From NCBI GenBank assembly GCA_007922225.1, contig ML680038.1, positions 459,562 through 523,561 on the forward strand: a DNA stretch of 64,000 bases. The letters run 5' to 3'. Position numbers and translations under genes: made by a program. Position 1 is the stretch's first letter; each line of letters starts with the position of its first letter. Shown one piece after another: positions 23,827-36,800 of the stretch. This DNA comes from Emydura subglobosa. Its lineage: Eukaryota > Chordata > Testudines > Chelidae. A model generated the notes under the pieces. The model saw nothing but the letters and a program-made list of their open reading frames with translations, searched no databases and had not been told where the DNA came from.

Positions 23827-24607
23827 TCCCACATTACTGCCATAGATGGGCAAAGAAAATGCTACTTAGAAGAGGAGACAGGATTTTCTGTGGTATCACT
23901 CACTGCCCCACACCAGCCCCACTCTGAGATTAAGGGGGTGATTTTCTTTAAGGGTTGACTTGGTATTTCTAATCATGAGCCATGAGGAGCGGTCACTGTG
24001 AATCTTTGCTTCCTTATCCACCATGCCTGCCGCGGCTTACATGTGCATTGACAAGTCGTAGGCTCTTAAAACGTGAGATCACATCTAGGGTGAGTCTAAC
24101 TTGATACTTGAAAAAATTAATTGGCCCAAACGTTCTCTCACTCACCTTTCCTCTATTAAGGCAAAAACGTCAATTAACAGGTGTATCATTGTACAGTCAC
24201 TTATTTCTTAAAATTATAGCTGTGTAGTTGTAAGCATTCCCCCCGAGCTTGGGGGATGTCACTCACGTACAAAATCTATTTATAACAGCAGCAGTGAATT
24301 TCACGATGGTGTTGAATTTCTTCAGATGTGCAAATCACTTCTTGGCCAAATGAAGCACGCCAGTCTCAGATACACACTACCTGTCGCTCCATAGCTAAAG
24401 GATGGGGATGAAGACAAAATGACATTGCTGGTACGTTTACTGCTAGGGGGCTGTGCACCCCACCCTGTGTCAATATAGAACTGGGTAGTGGTATTCACCT
24501 ATTCCTGCCATAAGGGACCACTGTGAGACTTATATGTATCCCCACCCTCTGCCAAAAAAAGTCAGTCCTCAGACCTTGTTTAGCCTACTCCCTTGGTGAA
24601 AGAAACC
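23827..24607. other. Unassigned spacer downstream of RAB10
   Basis: No gene or clear repeat. Base composition becomes AT-rich here. Confidence 0.3.
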
Positions 24608-24705
24608 TTTATTAGGGCCTACCACGTAACAAATACAAGTTTATAAAAGCTGATTTTATTTGCTCTTTGTGAAAGCAAGGATGGGATAGAGTATGATGGT
24701 TTATT
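24608..24705 (-). terminator. Cluster of polyadenylation signals, likely RAB10 3' end
   Basis: Three AATAAA hexamers on the minus strand (24700-24705, 24655-24660, 24608-24613) lie about 3.1 kb beyond the RAB10 stop. Which is used cannot be told from sequence alone. Confidence 0.45.
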
Positions 24706-27700
24706 TTATACAACTTGGTGTGGTATATGGTACAAAGGAAGGTGTTTTAAATAAAAAGCCAACGAGTGTGGAATAGCAAAGTATTCATTTCATACTTCCC
24801 ATTTATTTTTACTTAATCTTTTAGATATCCTAAACCTTGTAATCAAGGCTGAATGTTTCTTCACAGACATGGCTTTCAATATTATCAGACTTTGAGGTCT
24901 TTGTTGCATTAGCCACCCTGTTGCTCAGCACAACTTGGGTTCAGGTGATTTGGCTCACTGGATCCAATGGAGAAGAGTATGGGGTTTTAAAACGTTATTT
25001 AATAATTGTAAAATGGATACAACCTAAGTTAAATTGGTAATTGAAAGTTAATTCTTTTCCTTTATGCACTGGCAAAAAGGTAGCATTGTCAATATCTCTC
25101 AAATAGCTGATTTCATTAGACACCTTCACTGGCATTAGTTCATAGCATGCCGCTTACTTAAACATGCATCAGATCAATTAAATCTTAACATGGACATTGC
25201 TAGTTCAGACCATGGCACATTTTAGAACCTAGATGACACCATCACTATATGAAAAAGGCACACGAAAGCTCGTTTTAGACTTTTCTATGCCAGTCTTAGG
25301 CTTCATTCAACACAGTGGGGGAAGGAGGTTTCTTCTAAGTACAGGTACGAAAGTTACAAGCAATTTGCTAAAAAACAGTAATACAAAGTTACTGCATATA
25401 CTTGAGTGGAGTTGTTTCTCTAACATATGCATTTACGTATACTCTTTTCAAACGAACATGGAGCATCGTTCTCCACAAGCAAATGAAAGCCCAGCCCCAC
25501 ACAGTTGGAAATCATGTTTTTATATGAACAGAAGTAGACCATCTAGAAATATTTCAGTTTATTTAACTTGTTAAGTAGAATATGAAACTGAATTTGTAGC
25601 TAGTTGTATCAGAGAGTGGACTGTTCTCTAGCTGAACGGTGTTTAATGAACACAGCTTCTACAAAGGATCCCAACAGACTTACAGAAGTGGGGCTAGGCC
25701 CCATTAAGCAAATAAAGACCTCACAACAGACCATACAAAAATTGATGTATACTCCATTTTCCCTTTTGATGTTAGAAAGTGCAGATTTAACAAAAAGTTA
25801 GCCATATTCTGTCTATTTACAATGCTGATCAATATGCTGAATACGTGAGAAACACAACAGTGTCAATTTATCACCTAGAGTCCCAGTTTCTTGCCTTTTC
25901 CTCCCCAACAGCCACTCAACTGGGCAGGGTTAATGAGTACAGAGGAGATAAACTGCCAAAACAGAGAGGAAGAGGGAGACATCAGTAAAGTTTACTGCAC
26001 TGATAGCAGGTCAAAACAAGAATATGAATATTAAAACACTCATTTCATTGAAGTCAAGTCAGGGTCATTTGCAGATTTCATTGTTTAGATAAAGATCAAG
26101 CAACCAAGCGCACAAAGGTCAGGCCAAGCCAGTCAGATTCAGAAAAGCAAAGTTTAGGGGTTCTATTGGAAACTTTCATGTGTGTTCTTGGCTGGAGAAT
26201 CCTCCTTCCTTGTTTATATGCAAGCCAACTGATGTTCAAATGCTCTCATTAACAAGACACCCAATTGACCATGAGCAGTCTAAATTAGCCTGGGGCCTTC
26301 AACTCTCTTCTCCGCTAGAAATGGATGAAGCCATACAATTATTTCAGCACAGGTGTCTTTTGGGGAAAAGCAGCAAAGGTAGCATCCCCTTATCTACAGA
26401 TGAAGCATGAAAGCAAAGCAGAAAAGCAAGTTAATCCCCCTGGAGGTGCAAAACCACAGGGATACCCATTCTCTCTCCCTGCACAAATCACCTGCTGTCT
26501 TCCAACAGGATTAATGATGAGCTCAAGAATGACCATGTTGAACAAATTAGAAATTCTTTGATAAAATTAATGCTGGAAAAAGTGAAAGTTGTAGGGAGAG
26601 AAAATAGTTCAACACAATTGCCAGCTTTTTTTTATTTCTCTTTTTAAAAGACTGGTTTATTTAATTAACCCTTTGCTAGGCTGCCGAATGTCCTGCTCGA
26701 GCAGCTAATCGAGACTAAGTTCATATTAACTGTTGTCAGTTAGGGAACTGCATGTTATATTCTCTCACACAGAAAGCAGACAACCACATCACCCTCCATC
26801 AATAACTAGTGCATGCAAATACCTCATCCATATCATAAACCCAAAGGCTACACAGGGGGAGAGAGGGGGAAATACTAGTGAATTGACATTGGCTACAGGG
26901 AAATTAGTAGGTATAACTTTTTACCTTGAAAGCTAAATCAGTGCTTTGTATTAACTTTGGCAAACGTATCAGGTTGCCATCTTTTAATTAACACATCACA
27001 CTGTGAAGAAAAGCAAATAAAAGCAGCATGCAGGCAAAAGGAAAGAAGTCACCAGTGAGAAAAAATGACAGCAGGAACAGTTCTGAATGGCTAGTTCACC
27101 AAAAAGGAGACTTAGCAGATAAATTTAAGATTTTTGCACCACCCTTTGTCCTCGATTCACTACACCAACAATCACAGTAAAGCAACCACAAAAGAGTTTA
27201 ATATTTTTAAATGGTCAAGTATGGATGGTACGTCTCCTGCACATGCTTCCACCAGAACAAAAGAGGGAAAGAAGTTCCTTTCCACATAAGGCACAGGACA
27301 AAATAAACCCCATTTACATACTCAAGGCGAAAATGAGTTTTTTCCTGGCTTTTTTGCTGATGCATGTCTATAGACTATGGTGACTCAAGCACATTATCCA
27401 TAACAGAAAATTCCACTGTTGTACAAAATCAATTGTTATAATTCTAACTTTTATTCTTATACAATTTGCAGAATCGAGTTGAAATGATTGCTCTAAGTTT
27501 TAACGGCAGGATCGGGACTATAATACAACCAAAATGTAGTGGTGAGCTGAGCAGATACATTAAAAAATGAAGTCACAGACATGATTTTTTTTTTTTTATA
27601 CATTTTGTTGAGAAAATTATAGTCAGCAAGCTGTCCTAAATGGAAGAACAAAGGAAGGCTGGAGATTTGTTAAGATGAGGAACGAAACATTCATTTAAGG

Positions 27701-27778
27701 TTAAAAGTGGGCAGAGTGGTTTATTTCACAGCGAGAAAAAGGGGGTGGTGGATGGCGATTGGTGATACAGGAGAACGT
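24640..27778 (-). other. RAB10: Probable RAB10 3' UTR
   Basis: This stretch downstream of the RAB10 stop has low GC, long T/A runs and no recognisable repeat or reading frame, which fits a long 3' UTR. Human RAB10 mRNA also has a 3' UTR of roughly 3 kb (from memory). AATAAA signals on the minus strand occur at 24700-24705, 24655-24660 and 24608-24613. I choose the middle group as the likely end, so the lower boundary is an estimate. A T12 run at about 27587 reads as A12 in the mRNA sense. Confidence 0.55.
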
Positions 27779-27862
27779 TCAGCAACACTTGCTCTTCCAG
27801 CCTGTCACCCCACCTCCACTGCTGATATCTACATTTTCACTGTTGGGCTCTTTTACAGGGGT
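27779..27862 (-). CDS. RAB10: RAB10 exon 6 coding part (residues 174-200, stop)
   Basis: The last coding exon has 27 codons plus TGA. It starts right after a GCAG acceptor and begins with [12 protein letters not shown], then a glycine-rich stretch, then GWKSKCC. This is the hypervariable Rab tail, and the final two cysteines are the prenylation site that anchors the protein in membranes. The exon starts in phase 0. The stop codon is at 27779-27781 and the 3' UTR follows towards lower coordinates. Confidence 0.97.
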   Translation of the reverse strand, partial: TPVKEPNSENVDISSGGGVTGWKSKCC

Positions 27863-30800
27863 CTGCAATGAAACAAGCCAAAAGAAACTCCAGTTAAATT
27901 CTGAAGAGATGTGAACATTCAGCACCGAAGAGATAAGCATGCCAAAAGACCATGTTATCACAAAAAATTTGCTCATAAATCAGATGCGGTCCTAAATCTT
28001 CATGAAACTTTCTGATCTGGAGTCAAACTTTGTAGCTGAGCTGAACCAGTCCTACCATATCTGAAACCCACAATCTCTGGAATTTGGAACAAAACTTTGT
28101 AGTTTGGGCCCACCACTAAAATAAACCTAACTTGCTTCTAGGACTTACACTGCGGCTTTGCTTATCCAAGTCACAGAATACACTATGAAGCCATTCAGGC
28201 AATTAGCTTAAAATATATTTTGAGTCTCACCTATGTGGGCTGTTCTAAAAATTCTTCATGGTCAGAATAATCCAGGTATAGAGAAGGGCTCTTTTAGTGC
28301 TTTTTGGAAGGCAGTTTAGACAAGTTGCATCTTGTTTAGGCAAGTCAGTCTTCCCCGTAGTTAAGACTGTTGATATTTTTAGTGTAAGTGGTTTGCTCAG
28401 ATCACACAGAACACTTACAACAGCGACATCTGCTCTACATTTTCAATTCCTTCTTGGGTAATTATCTACCACAGGAGCTTTTTCCATCATCAAAACTTTT
28501 TTAAACACAGTCTTACATTTGGCTTGCTTTCCAGTTTTCAGTATCAAGTCTGGTGACTAGAACATATTTTCTGTGAAGTACTTGCATATCTATTCAGAGG
28601 TTTGCCTGCATCATGGGATGCAAACTTGGCTAGACCTCATTGAAACCTTAAGCTCAGGTGGTTTTGCTCAGATGCTAACTTCTATTTTCAGCTGCTTACA
28701 ACCAGATCTAAATGATTCATTAACATATTGCAGGATAGCAGCTATGTTTCTTTTTCTTCTTTACCACAGCAATCCTGCAGAACTATGAAAATATTCCGTT
28801 TTTCAGACAGACAGGAGGTCTAGAGTGGCTAAGTGTTTTCGGCAAGGCCAGCAACAACGTTAGCATTTAAGTTTCTAATTTCCATGCCCTACCTGATATT
28901 TGAATCCACACCATTTCAGCTAAAGTCTCTGATCTTGCTAGTTTTGATTTGTATTTTAATAGATTTTGTTGGGTTTTTTCCATATAATCAGTCTAGAGAA
29001 AAATTCCATAGGCACTTACCTTTCGAAGAATGTCTTCTGCTAATGTGAGGAATGCCTTCTCAATGTTTATATTTGCTTTTGCACTAGTTTCGAAAAATCT
29101 AATACCATGCTCTCTCGCAATCTAAACCAAAGGAGGGAATAAGATTATTATTAGAGAGCCTTACATGAACAGTAAAACATCGGTGCTCAAAGGTAACTCT
29201 GGTTTGGAATCAGTTCGCTTTAGTAGCCATAATATTTGTTTTCAGTACAGCAGACAGGAGTGCAAGGCTTACTAATTAGTTAAACTGATAAAATACAGGT
29301 AAATAGTCTAATGCTCTGTGAGACAAAACAGTAAAAGCACTTCAATTAAGTTTTACTGGAGGTACATAGAAATAGGTATTCAGACATGATGAATTATAAA
29401 GCTACAACATCTAATATATGCCACAAACCTATGTCATATGGTAATAAATGACTGAATCAAAAGGATTTGCAGGAGAATGTCAGAAGCTAGAGAGGAAACT
29501 GACCAACCATCTGAGTTCACACTACAGGCAGACGAGGCTAAAAGATAAATGTTCACAATACAACTCCAGACAAGATTCTCCTGGGTTTACAAGTCATTAG
29601 CAAGTCCCATCTCAGTCATATTATACTTTGAGAGGTCTTAAAATGGAGTTTAAATGCTCTAGTAATATAATCCCCGAAACAGCTTCATAACAGTTTCAGC
29701 TTTATAATGGTGGTTTGGATGATTCCATACTCTCTCTCTTTACACATTGTGGGAGGGTTGCAGTGACACTTTTCTTTGCAAACCAGTTCTGGCTTGACAC
29801 TCACCTGTTCTCCTTTCGCTTTAGGTACAACTCTCTTATCTTCCATGTCACACTTGTTTCCTAACAGCATCCTCTCCACATCTTCATTGGCATGCTAAAA
29901 GAGGACCAAGCAACAGCTTTTTATATATATTTTCACATCTGCTCAAAGATAACATGCGTATACACACACACCTTGTTCACCTTTGTATTACTGGTCTTTT
30001 TTGGAATTCTGGTTCCATTTATATAGAGGTCAGTGGCCCACCATCTTTGGAGGGGCTTGGCAGGACTGTGCTAAATAGCAAGTTCCCTACGGGGAAGCTT
30101 TGCGCAAAACAATCCACTGTCAGGGTCTGAGACATGGCAGAAAAGCACACAACTTTAAGACAACCCTGCCACCTCCACTAGAAGTCATAATTCTTCCCTT
30201 GTCTTCTTATTCCTGTAGTCAGTGACTAGAAAAGCCTCCTTTCATAAAAAGGACAATGGTGTTTGGCGGTCTGCATTCTTCTAGTTAAAGACATTAACCT
30301 ATTGAATGCTGCTTAAGTTTTGCTCAGTTACCCACGGAAAAAATCAACTTCCTGCCCCACTAAGAAGATGTAATGTCTGTTGGCTAACTGCCTTTATGAA
30401 ACCAGGGCTAATGTTCTAAAGGACATATAAAAGAACGTCTAGGGTTGCCAACAGAACCAAGCTTCACCATTTTGACACAATTTTTGCAGGCTATGTCCAC
30501 GCTATGGAGACAATACCAACACAGCTATGCCTGGACAGCTTCATAACGTAGATGCGGCCCACACCCACAGAAGGAGTTTGTCACTGTAGGAATACCATCT
30601 CCCTGAATGAAGTCAGCCCTCGTTAGCACAGCTATATTGGTCAGGCCATGTTTTTCCCCCTCCCCCACACCCAACCGACAACTATGCCAACAAACCCCCC
30701 ACTACAGCTCTGGCCTAAGTGCTTCTAGACTCCTTTGCAGTGTTATGGTGCAGACAGTAGCTTGTTTAAACACAGTGCTTAAATAGGTGAATCACTGTAA

Positions 30801-33800
30801 AAGCCAAATAGCTGAACAGTTAACAGGAAATGCCCCCCCGTTAAGTTGTCACAGTGCTTCTTGAGTTATTTGGTGTGGTGACAGTACAGATGTAGGGTTG
30901 GGCGAACAGCTCAATTATACAAAGCCAGTCTGTACAAAAGCAGTTAGTTTCCATTCAGCAGCTAGAAATCCATTTACCTGGTGAGCTAGACTGACAAAAT
31001 AAATACACTAAAATGGGACATGTGTCATTGGAGATTGAGTAGAAGGGATGGATCTGGTTCTTTAGCATTGTTTGAGAAAGGGAAATGAATTTCTAGCACC
31101 ACTGAATCTGAGGAGCACAATGAACATGTCAGAATAAGATTAAGTGTGAGCTTTGTATCTCGTACTGGTCTGCAAGTGCTGACACAAGCTGCTAGTCTGA
31201 ATCCTGCTTTACAGTGCAGGTGCTGGTTTCACGACCCCCCTGTAACGTGGCACAAAGGGTACCCAGGAAAGAAAGATGGAATGCTGCACCATTGTTCAAA
31301 CGCCACATAAAAACGTAGAAACTGATGTGCACTATAAAATTCCTTCACTGCACAACATTTTAAAGAGACTGACTGCTTTATTGGATGTCTAAGTGAGCAA
31401 TTTTATAGCCGGCAACACTGAATACTGAGAGAACTTCTCCACCTGTTCATCTGGAACAAAATAAAACCTTGAACATTTTTTGTTCATTAATATCTGCTTA
31501 CAGTGAAAACCTCCCCATCTACAGTACAGTAAGCAATATTTGTGCCAAACTGGTCCATGAGGACTTCCAGAGATGTCAATACAGCATAAAGCATCAATTA
31601 GTGGGTAATTCAAGTCTTTTTGGTGACATACCCAGAAAAACTCTGGCATTTTTTGGAATTTACTTGTTTCAACCATCTTAAGGAATACTCCCTTAGAATG
31701 GATAGTAAGTATGATTAGGAGATATTTATGAACATAAATTACTGGAACAGACTAAAAGTCCATATAATCTTTGCTGCCTATAGCAGAGGCTCATACAAGC
31801 TGCTTCAGAAGGAGGCCTGCCTGACCAGGATCAATTCAGTTTTGTTTTTTGGAAGACTACTTACATAGCAAGGAGGAAAGATCAAAACCATACACTGAAA
31901 ACACTGAGCTTTGAGGCACATTGCTGTGTGTCAGACAGTGCTTACACAACAACAGACATCTCTGAAAGACTATCAGACTCCATTGTACAATACCACGGAC
32001 TTTGATAAATCAACTCCTACAAGCCAAGGTGAAAACTATGTGCACTGCGCCACCTTGTTTTTTGGAAGGCATAAGGTATAGTTTGTCACGTGCTAACTTC
32101 CTATTTAATAGTTTAAGTTATATCGGATTCCATCTAATTTTTCCTTCACTTTTTCATTTCCTAGTTTCCCATCACTCTTCTCTTAAAATCAGGGTGTACG
32201 TATGCCACAATTCGGTGACTATGCCATTTGCTACAGATGTGCTCTCTTGCCACAGAACTGTTACAGAATGTAAGCTCTGATTTAAAAATTTAAATTTCTA
32301 GCCCTCAGAGGAAAATCCTGAGAGCATTAACTGTTTAAACCGAGGTACTGTTCTCTTCTAGAGTCTGCAGACCAGCTGAAGCAATAGCTGTGAAGCATCA
32401 ACTGCATCATGTTTCAACTGGATATCAACCTAAAGACAGGAGTGAAGTAGTTTGCAACTCGTCACCATTCAACACACTCTCTTTTGGGTAGTTTTGGCAG
32501 TGCATGGTGGGGCAGAATGGAGTCACAGCAGTGACTGGGAGCCTAGGGTCAACTTCCCATAACATCTCTATCCCAAGATTTTGCACCTATTTTCAATTTC
32601 CCCACAAATCCATGCAGGACTTGTCACAATCCACCATCTCGGACATGAGCATTGCAAGCACAAGATGCATGAACCTCGGTATTTGCAGAGCTACAAGAAC
32701 CACCACGGAGAACATGACTCTCTCCAGGTCAGTTTGCTGTGGGACATAGCGAGAATCAATTCAAGCTTGTTAGAAGCATTCTGGGAGCAGCTGTTGTAGT
32801 AGAGCTCCGTTTCTGGGCCTGAGAAACGAGCATTGGTTGGCGAGATTGCATCATAGTGCACATCTGGGATGACAAGCAGTTGGTGCAGAACTTTCAGATC
32901 CAGGAGTATGGCCTTGTGCATCCATGTGCGAAGCTTGCCCCAGCCATCCTACCTCTGGGGCACTGCACTGACAGTGGAAAAGCAAGTGGGGATTACACTG
33001 TGGGATTACACCAACGTTGGATTGCTACCGGTCAGTGGGAAGGCATTTTGGAGTGGAAAAATCCATTGCGGGGGCCATTGTCATGCGCAAACACACAGAT
33101 CCATTATCTCTCGCTATGCAGAACTGACTCTCTGTCATGTGCCAGACACTTTGTAGCTATGGTGTTCCCAAACTGCGATGGAGCAACAGATGGAGCACAC
33201 ATCCCTATTTTGGCACCAGAGCTCATCAACAGAAAGGGCTACTTTTCCAGAGTGCAGCAAGTGTGGGGGGATCACTGGGAACACTTCATTCCTATCAACT
33301 TGGGCTGGCCAGGGAAGGTGGATGAGACACATCTTTAAGGACACAGAACTGTTCAGAAAACAACAAGCAGGGACCCTCTTCCCCAACCAGTGGATTACCA
33401 CTGGCGATGTTGAAATGCCAAGAGTGATCCTGGGGAATCCAGCCTACCCCTTACTCCTCTGGCTCCTGGAACTGTACACTGGCCACCTTGACAGCACCAA
33501 GGGAAAGTCAAGTACAGGCTCAGCAGGTGCAAATGACAGATGAATGTGCTTTTGGTAGCTTCAAAGGGTGCCTGCATTTGTTTACTCATCAGATTGGATC
33601 TCAGTGTGAAAAATATCCCAATGGTGATAGCTGCCTCTTGTGTCCTGCATAATATCTGTGAAGCAAAGGGGGAAGTAGCCACAGGAGTAGAGGGCAGAAA
33701 TGGAGCAGCTGCCTGCTGAGTTTCAACAGCCAGACACAAGGGCCATCGGACGAGCTCAACAAAGAGCTATATGGCTTAGGGAGGCTTTGAGAGAGCGTTT

Positions 33801-36800
33801 TAACAGCAAACCACAGTAATGTGCTGTGCTCAACCTGGTGCTGCAATGTGGGGGTCTGTTGGGAACTAGATGTGCAGCAAGCACCATACATCACAGACAG
33901 TGCAGCTAATAAGGCAGGTGCTCGCTGTACATTTATGATGACTACACTGTTTGGCACGGATCCTATGGGTTGAGTGTATACAAGACCATTCCTTTCACTG
34001 CCAGCAGCATTATACACCACATGTTGTAAACCAATAAAGATGAACTTTAAAACCAGACGTTTCATTCACTTATGAAAACAGCTCCAAACAGTCTGAAGAA
34101 CATTAAAGTAAAAACATTTTAACTTTAAAAAAACATTGGGAACCTTAAACAGGAGGACAGAACACAGATCTCCATTGTAGCAGCAGATACATCAACCGTG
34201 GCTCACAGGTCAGTATAGGTGAAGCTGTCTGCTTCCCCTCGGTTTGGAGCTGTAGGGGCAGGTGTGTGGGCACGGAGGCCATGTGGAATGCTGGGTGTGG
34301 CTGGGAGGGTGGGATGTAGGGAGTTACTACGCTGCAGTCCTACACTAACTGCAATAGCAGTCAAGCCTGGGATTGTTGAATCTGGAGGTCCACAAGAGAG
34401 TGTGCAGCATTTGCTGAAGCAGAAGCTCCATTACGACCTGGTGCCTCTCCCTCTCCTTTTCACTGCCATCATTTTCCACAGCTCACAGTGGCTGTAGCTG
34501 ATCTCACACATTAGGGTAACAAAGGCAGATGAGCACAGCTGCTGAGGACATCCCAAAGCCACCCAGGCCCATATGGCACTAGCCTGTTTATGGCAATGGT
34601 GCCTGCTGAAGGTATTGCTGAATGGCATGGGAAAGTGTCCTATCAGAGGAAGAAATAAGATTACCATCCCTAGGAAACCTCTGGGAGAGGTTGAATCTCT
34701 TGACTGCAGAAAAGAAACCTAAAGTTTTCATTAAAAAAAACACGAGTTAATTTTGAAGGTAATAAATTTCTAAACATGTGTTTCAAAGAGCAACATTGCT
34801 GGTCAGAGAGTTCTGACCATCAACAAATCCTCTATCACAAGGGGAAGAGGTATAGCATACACAATCCAGCCTGACAGCTTCATCATCACTACCCTCATCT
34901 GACTCCTTGATAGGAAGTGCTACTATGGTAACGTGTTTGTGCAAGGGAGAAACAGCTTAGCAGATGTAATTAGAGCAGAGGACAAGATCTCATTAGTTCT
35001 GCTCACCTCATCTATGTTTCTGAGCCATTTGCTGATGTTCTCAAAGCTTTTGGCGTTAGTGATGTCATACACTAGCATAATTCCCATGGCGCCTCTGTAG
35101 TAGGAGGTGGTGATGGTGTGAAATCGCTCCTGTCCTGCTGTGTCCCTGTGAATAGCAAGCAACAGGTAGTATTTAACACAAAATGTATATGCTTTAGAGA
35201 GACACTCTAGATAAGAGAGCAGGGGGTATTTGTTAGAAGGAAGATCTAATGTACATTTAGTGCCACATCTGAAATAGCATGGAAACCGGCAGTATTTTCA
35301 GTGACATTCGGTGGTTGGTACTGTTTAAGAACCCATTTAGGTAGATTCAAAGAATCCCCTCTTCTCCCTCCCTCAGAGGCAGCCAGATGCTCAGCATTCT
35401 CATCAGAAAGAGTGTGGCATGAAGACAGAAGAAATGCCTTGCTGAGGATTGCCTAAACTCAGAAGGGTACAATAAAACTATTTAAAAAGCATTTTTAGAG
35501 GCCACTAAGCTAGATATGAAGTTCATTAAAAGAACCAAACATGAAAGACATGCATACACAGTTAAACAGCCCAAAAACCTAAAAGGCAGTAGCTGAAGTT
35601 ATGACCAGAAGAGTAAATTACACCAGTTATTTTTGTAGCTTATAATTTCAGACCATAACCAGACCTCCCTCCAAATCATACACAAAACTATTACTAATAT
35701 AACATTTCATGTTGGGTTTCAAAAAAAATCTTAAAATAAAAGTTAGATATGAATGATATAAAGTGAGGCACTAGCAGCAGTAGAGATTCTTGTAAGTTGT
35801 GTTGAGTAATTTAAGTCTAAAAATACAATAAAGACATCTATGATTACAATACTGTAAACAAGGACCTCTTGATGCCAACTGGCAAAGGGTACAGAAGTGC
35901 ATAATAAGGTTAACAGGGATTCCCCTGGACCAGGTATTTACATTCTAGTTTTTGGCAGAGTGTGACTTGTAAGGTTTCAACTGAAAGCCTGTGCTTCACT
36001 GACCATACTCTTTGCAAAATGTAGGTGCCACTGCCTGTGAATAAAGCATGAGCTATTTGCCTATAATTAACATCTTCTGCAACGAGAACACATAATGAGG
36101 ACCTGGACTTTTCTTTCAGCGCAAAGATTTTAAGTGTTAAACTTAGCAGAAAAAAGTTTACATAAAATCTGAAAATTTGAACAGTTAGAAGCTATAGAAA
36201 CAAATAGAGAAACATCCACTTTCAAAACTCGTGAAAGCAGTTTTCAATTGCTAAAGAACTGGCAGAGAGGCTTGCTGTACCACTAATGTTGATTTTCAAT
36301 AAGTGTCGGAAACCAGGGAAGTTCCTGAAGAGTGGAAGAAAGCTAATGCTATGCCAATATTTAGGGCTTGTCTTCACTTACCTCGGAGATTCGGCAGCAG
36401 TCGACCGGAGTTACGGAAGCTACACAAAAAACGTGCGCAACTCCCGTCAACTTCTCTGCTTCTGTTCTGCGTGCCATCTTCACTGCACTGCGCCGATGGG
36501 AACCGTGTTCCCATTGACGCAGTGCTATGCCACTTGAGAAGGTGGTCTTAATACGTCAATCCAGAGAAGTCGACCTGATGGCAGTGAATTTGCACCGTCA
36601 GTGAAGACATAGTAAGCCTTAGTAAGGGTAAACAAGATGACCTGGGTAATTATAAGTCTATCAATTTGACATCAATCCCAAGCAAGATAATGGAGCGGCT
36701 CATATGGGACTTGATTAATGAAGGAGGGTAATATAATTAATGCCAATCAAGATGGGTTTATGGAAAATAAGTTCTTATAAAACTAACTTGATTTTTTTTA

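Larger units (their letters stand above)
29895..35006 (-). other. RAB10: RAB10 intron 3, containing Harbinger-type elements
   Basis: A 5112-base intron, GTGAGC to TTTTAG. It holds a MITE (about 30487-30719) and a dead Harbinger transposon with its transposase in the direction opposite to RAB10. The stretches 30720-32480 and 34700-35006 show nothing I recognise. Confidence 0.85.

Noticed and set aside
1..24600. Expected downstream neighbour of RAB10 (GAREM2 in mammals)
   Set aside because: No exon resembling it was seen on the minus strand; the gene may lie further left or be arranged differently.
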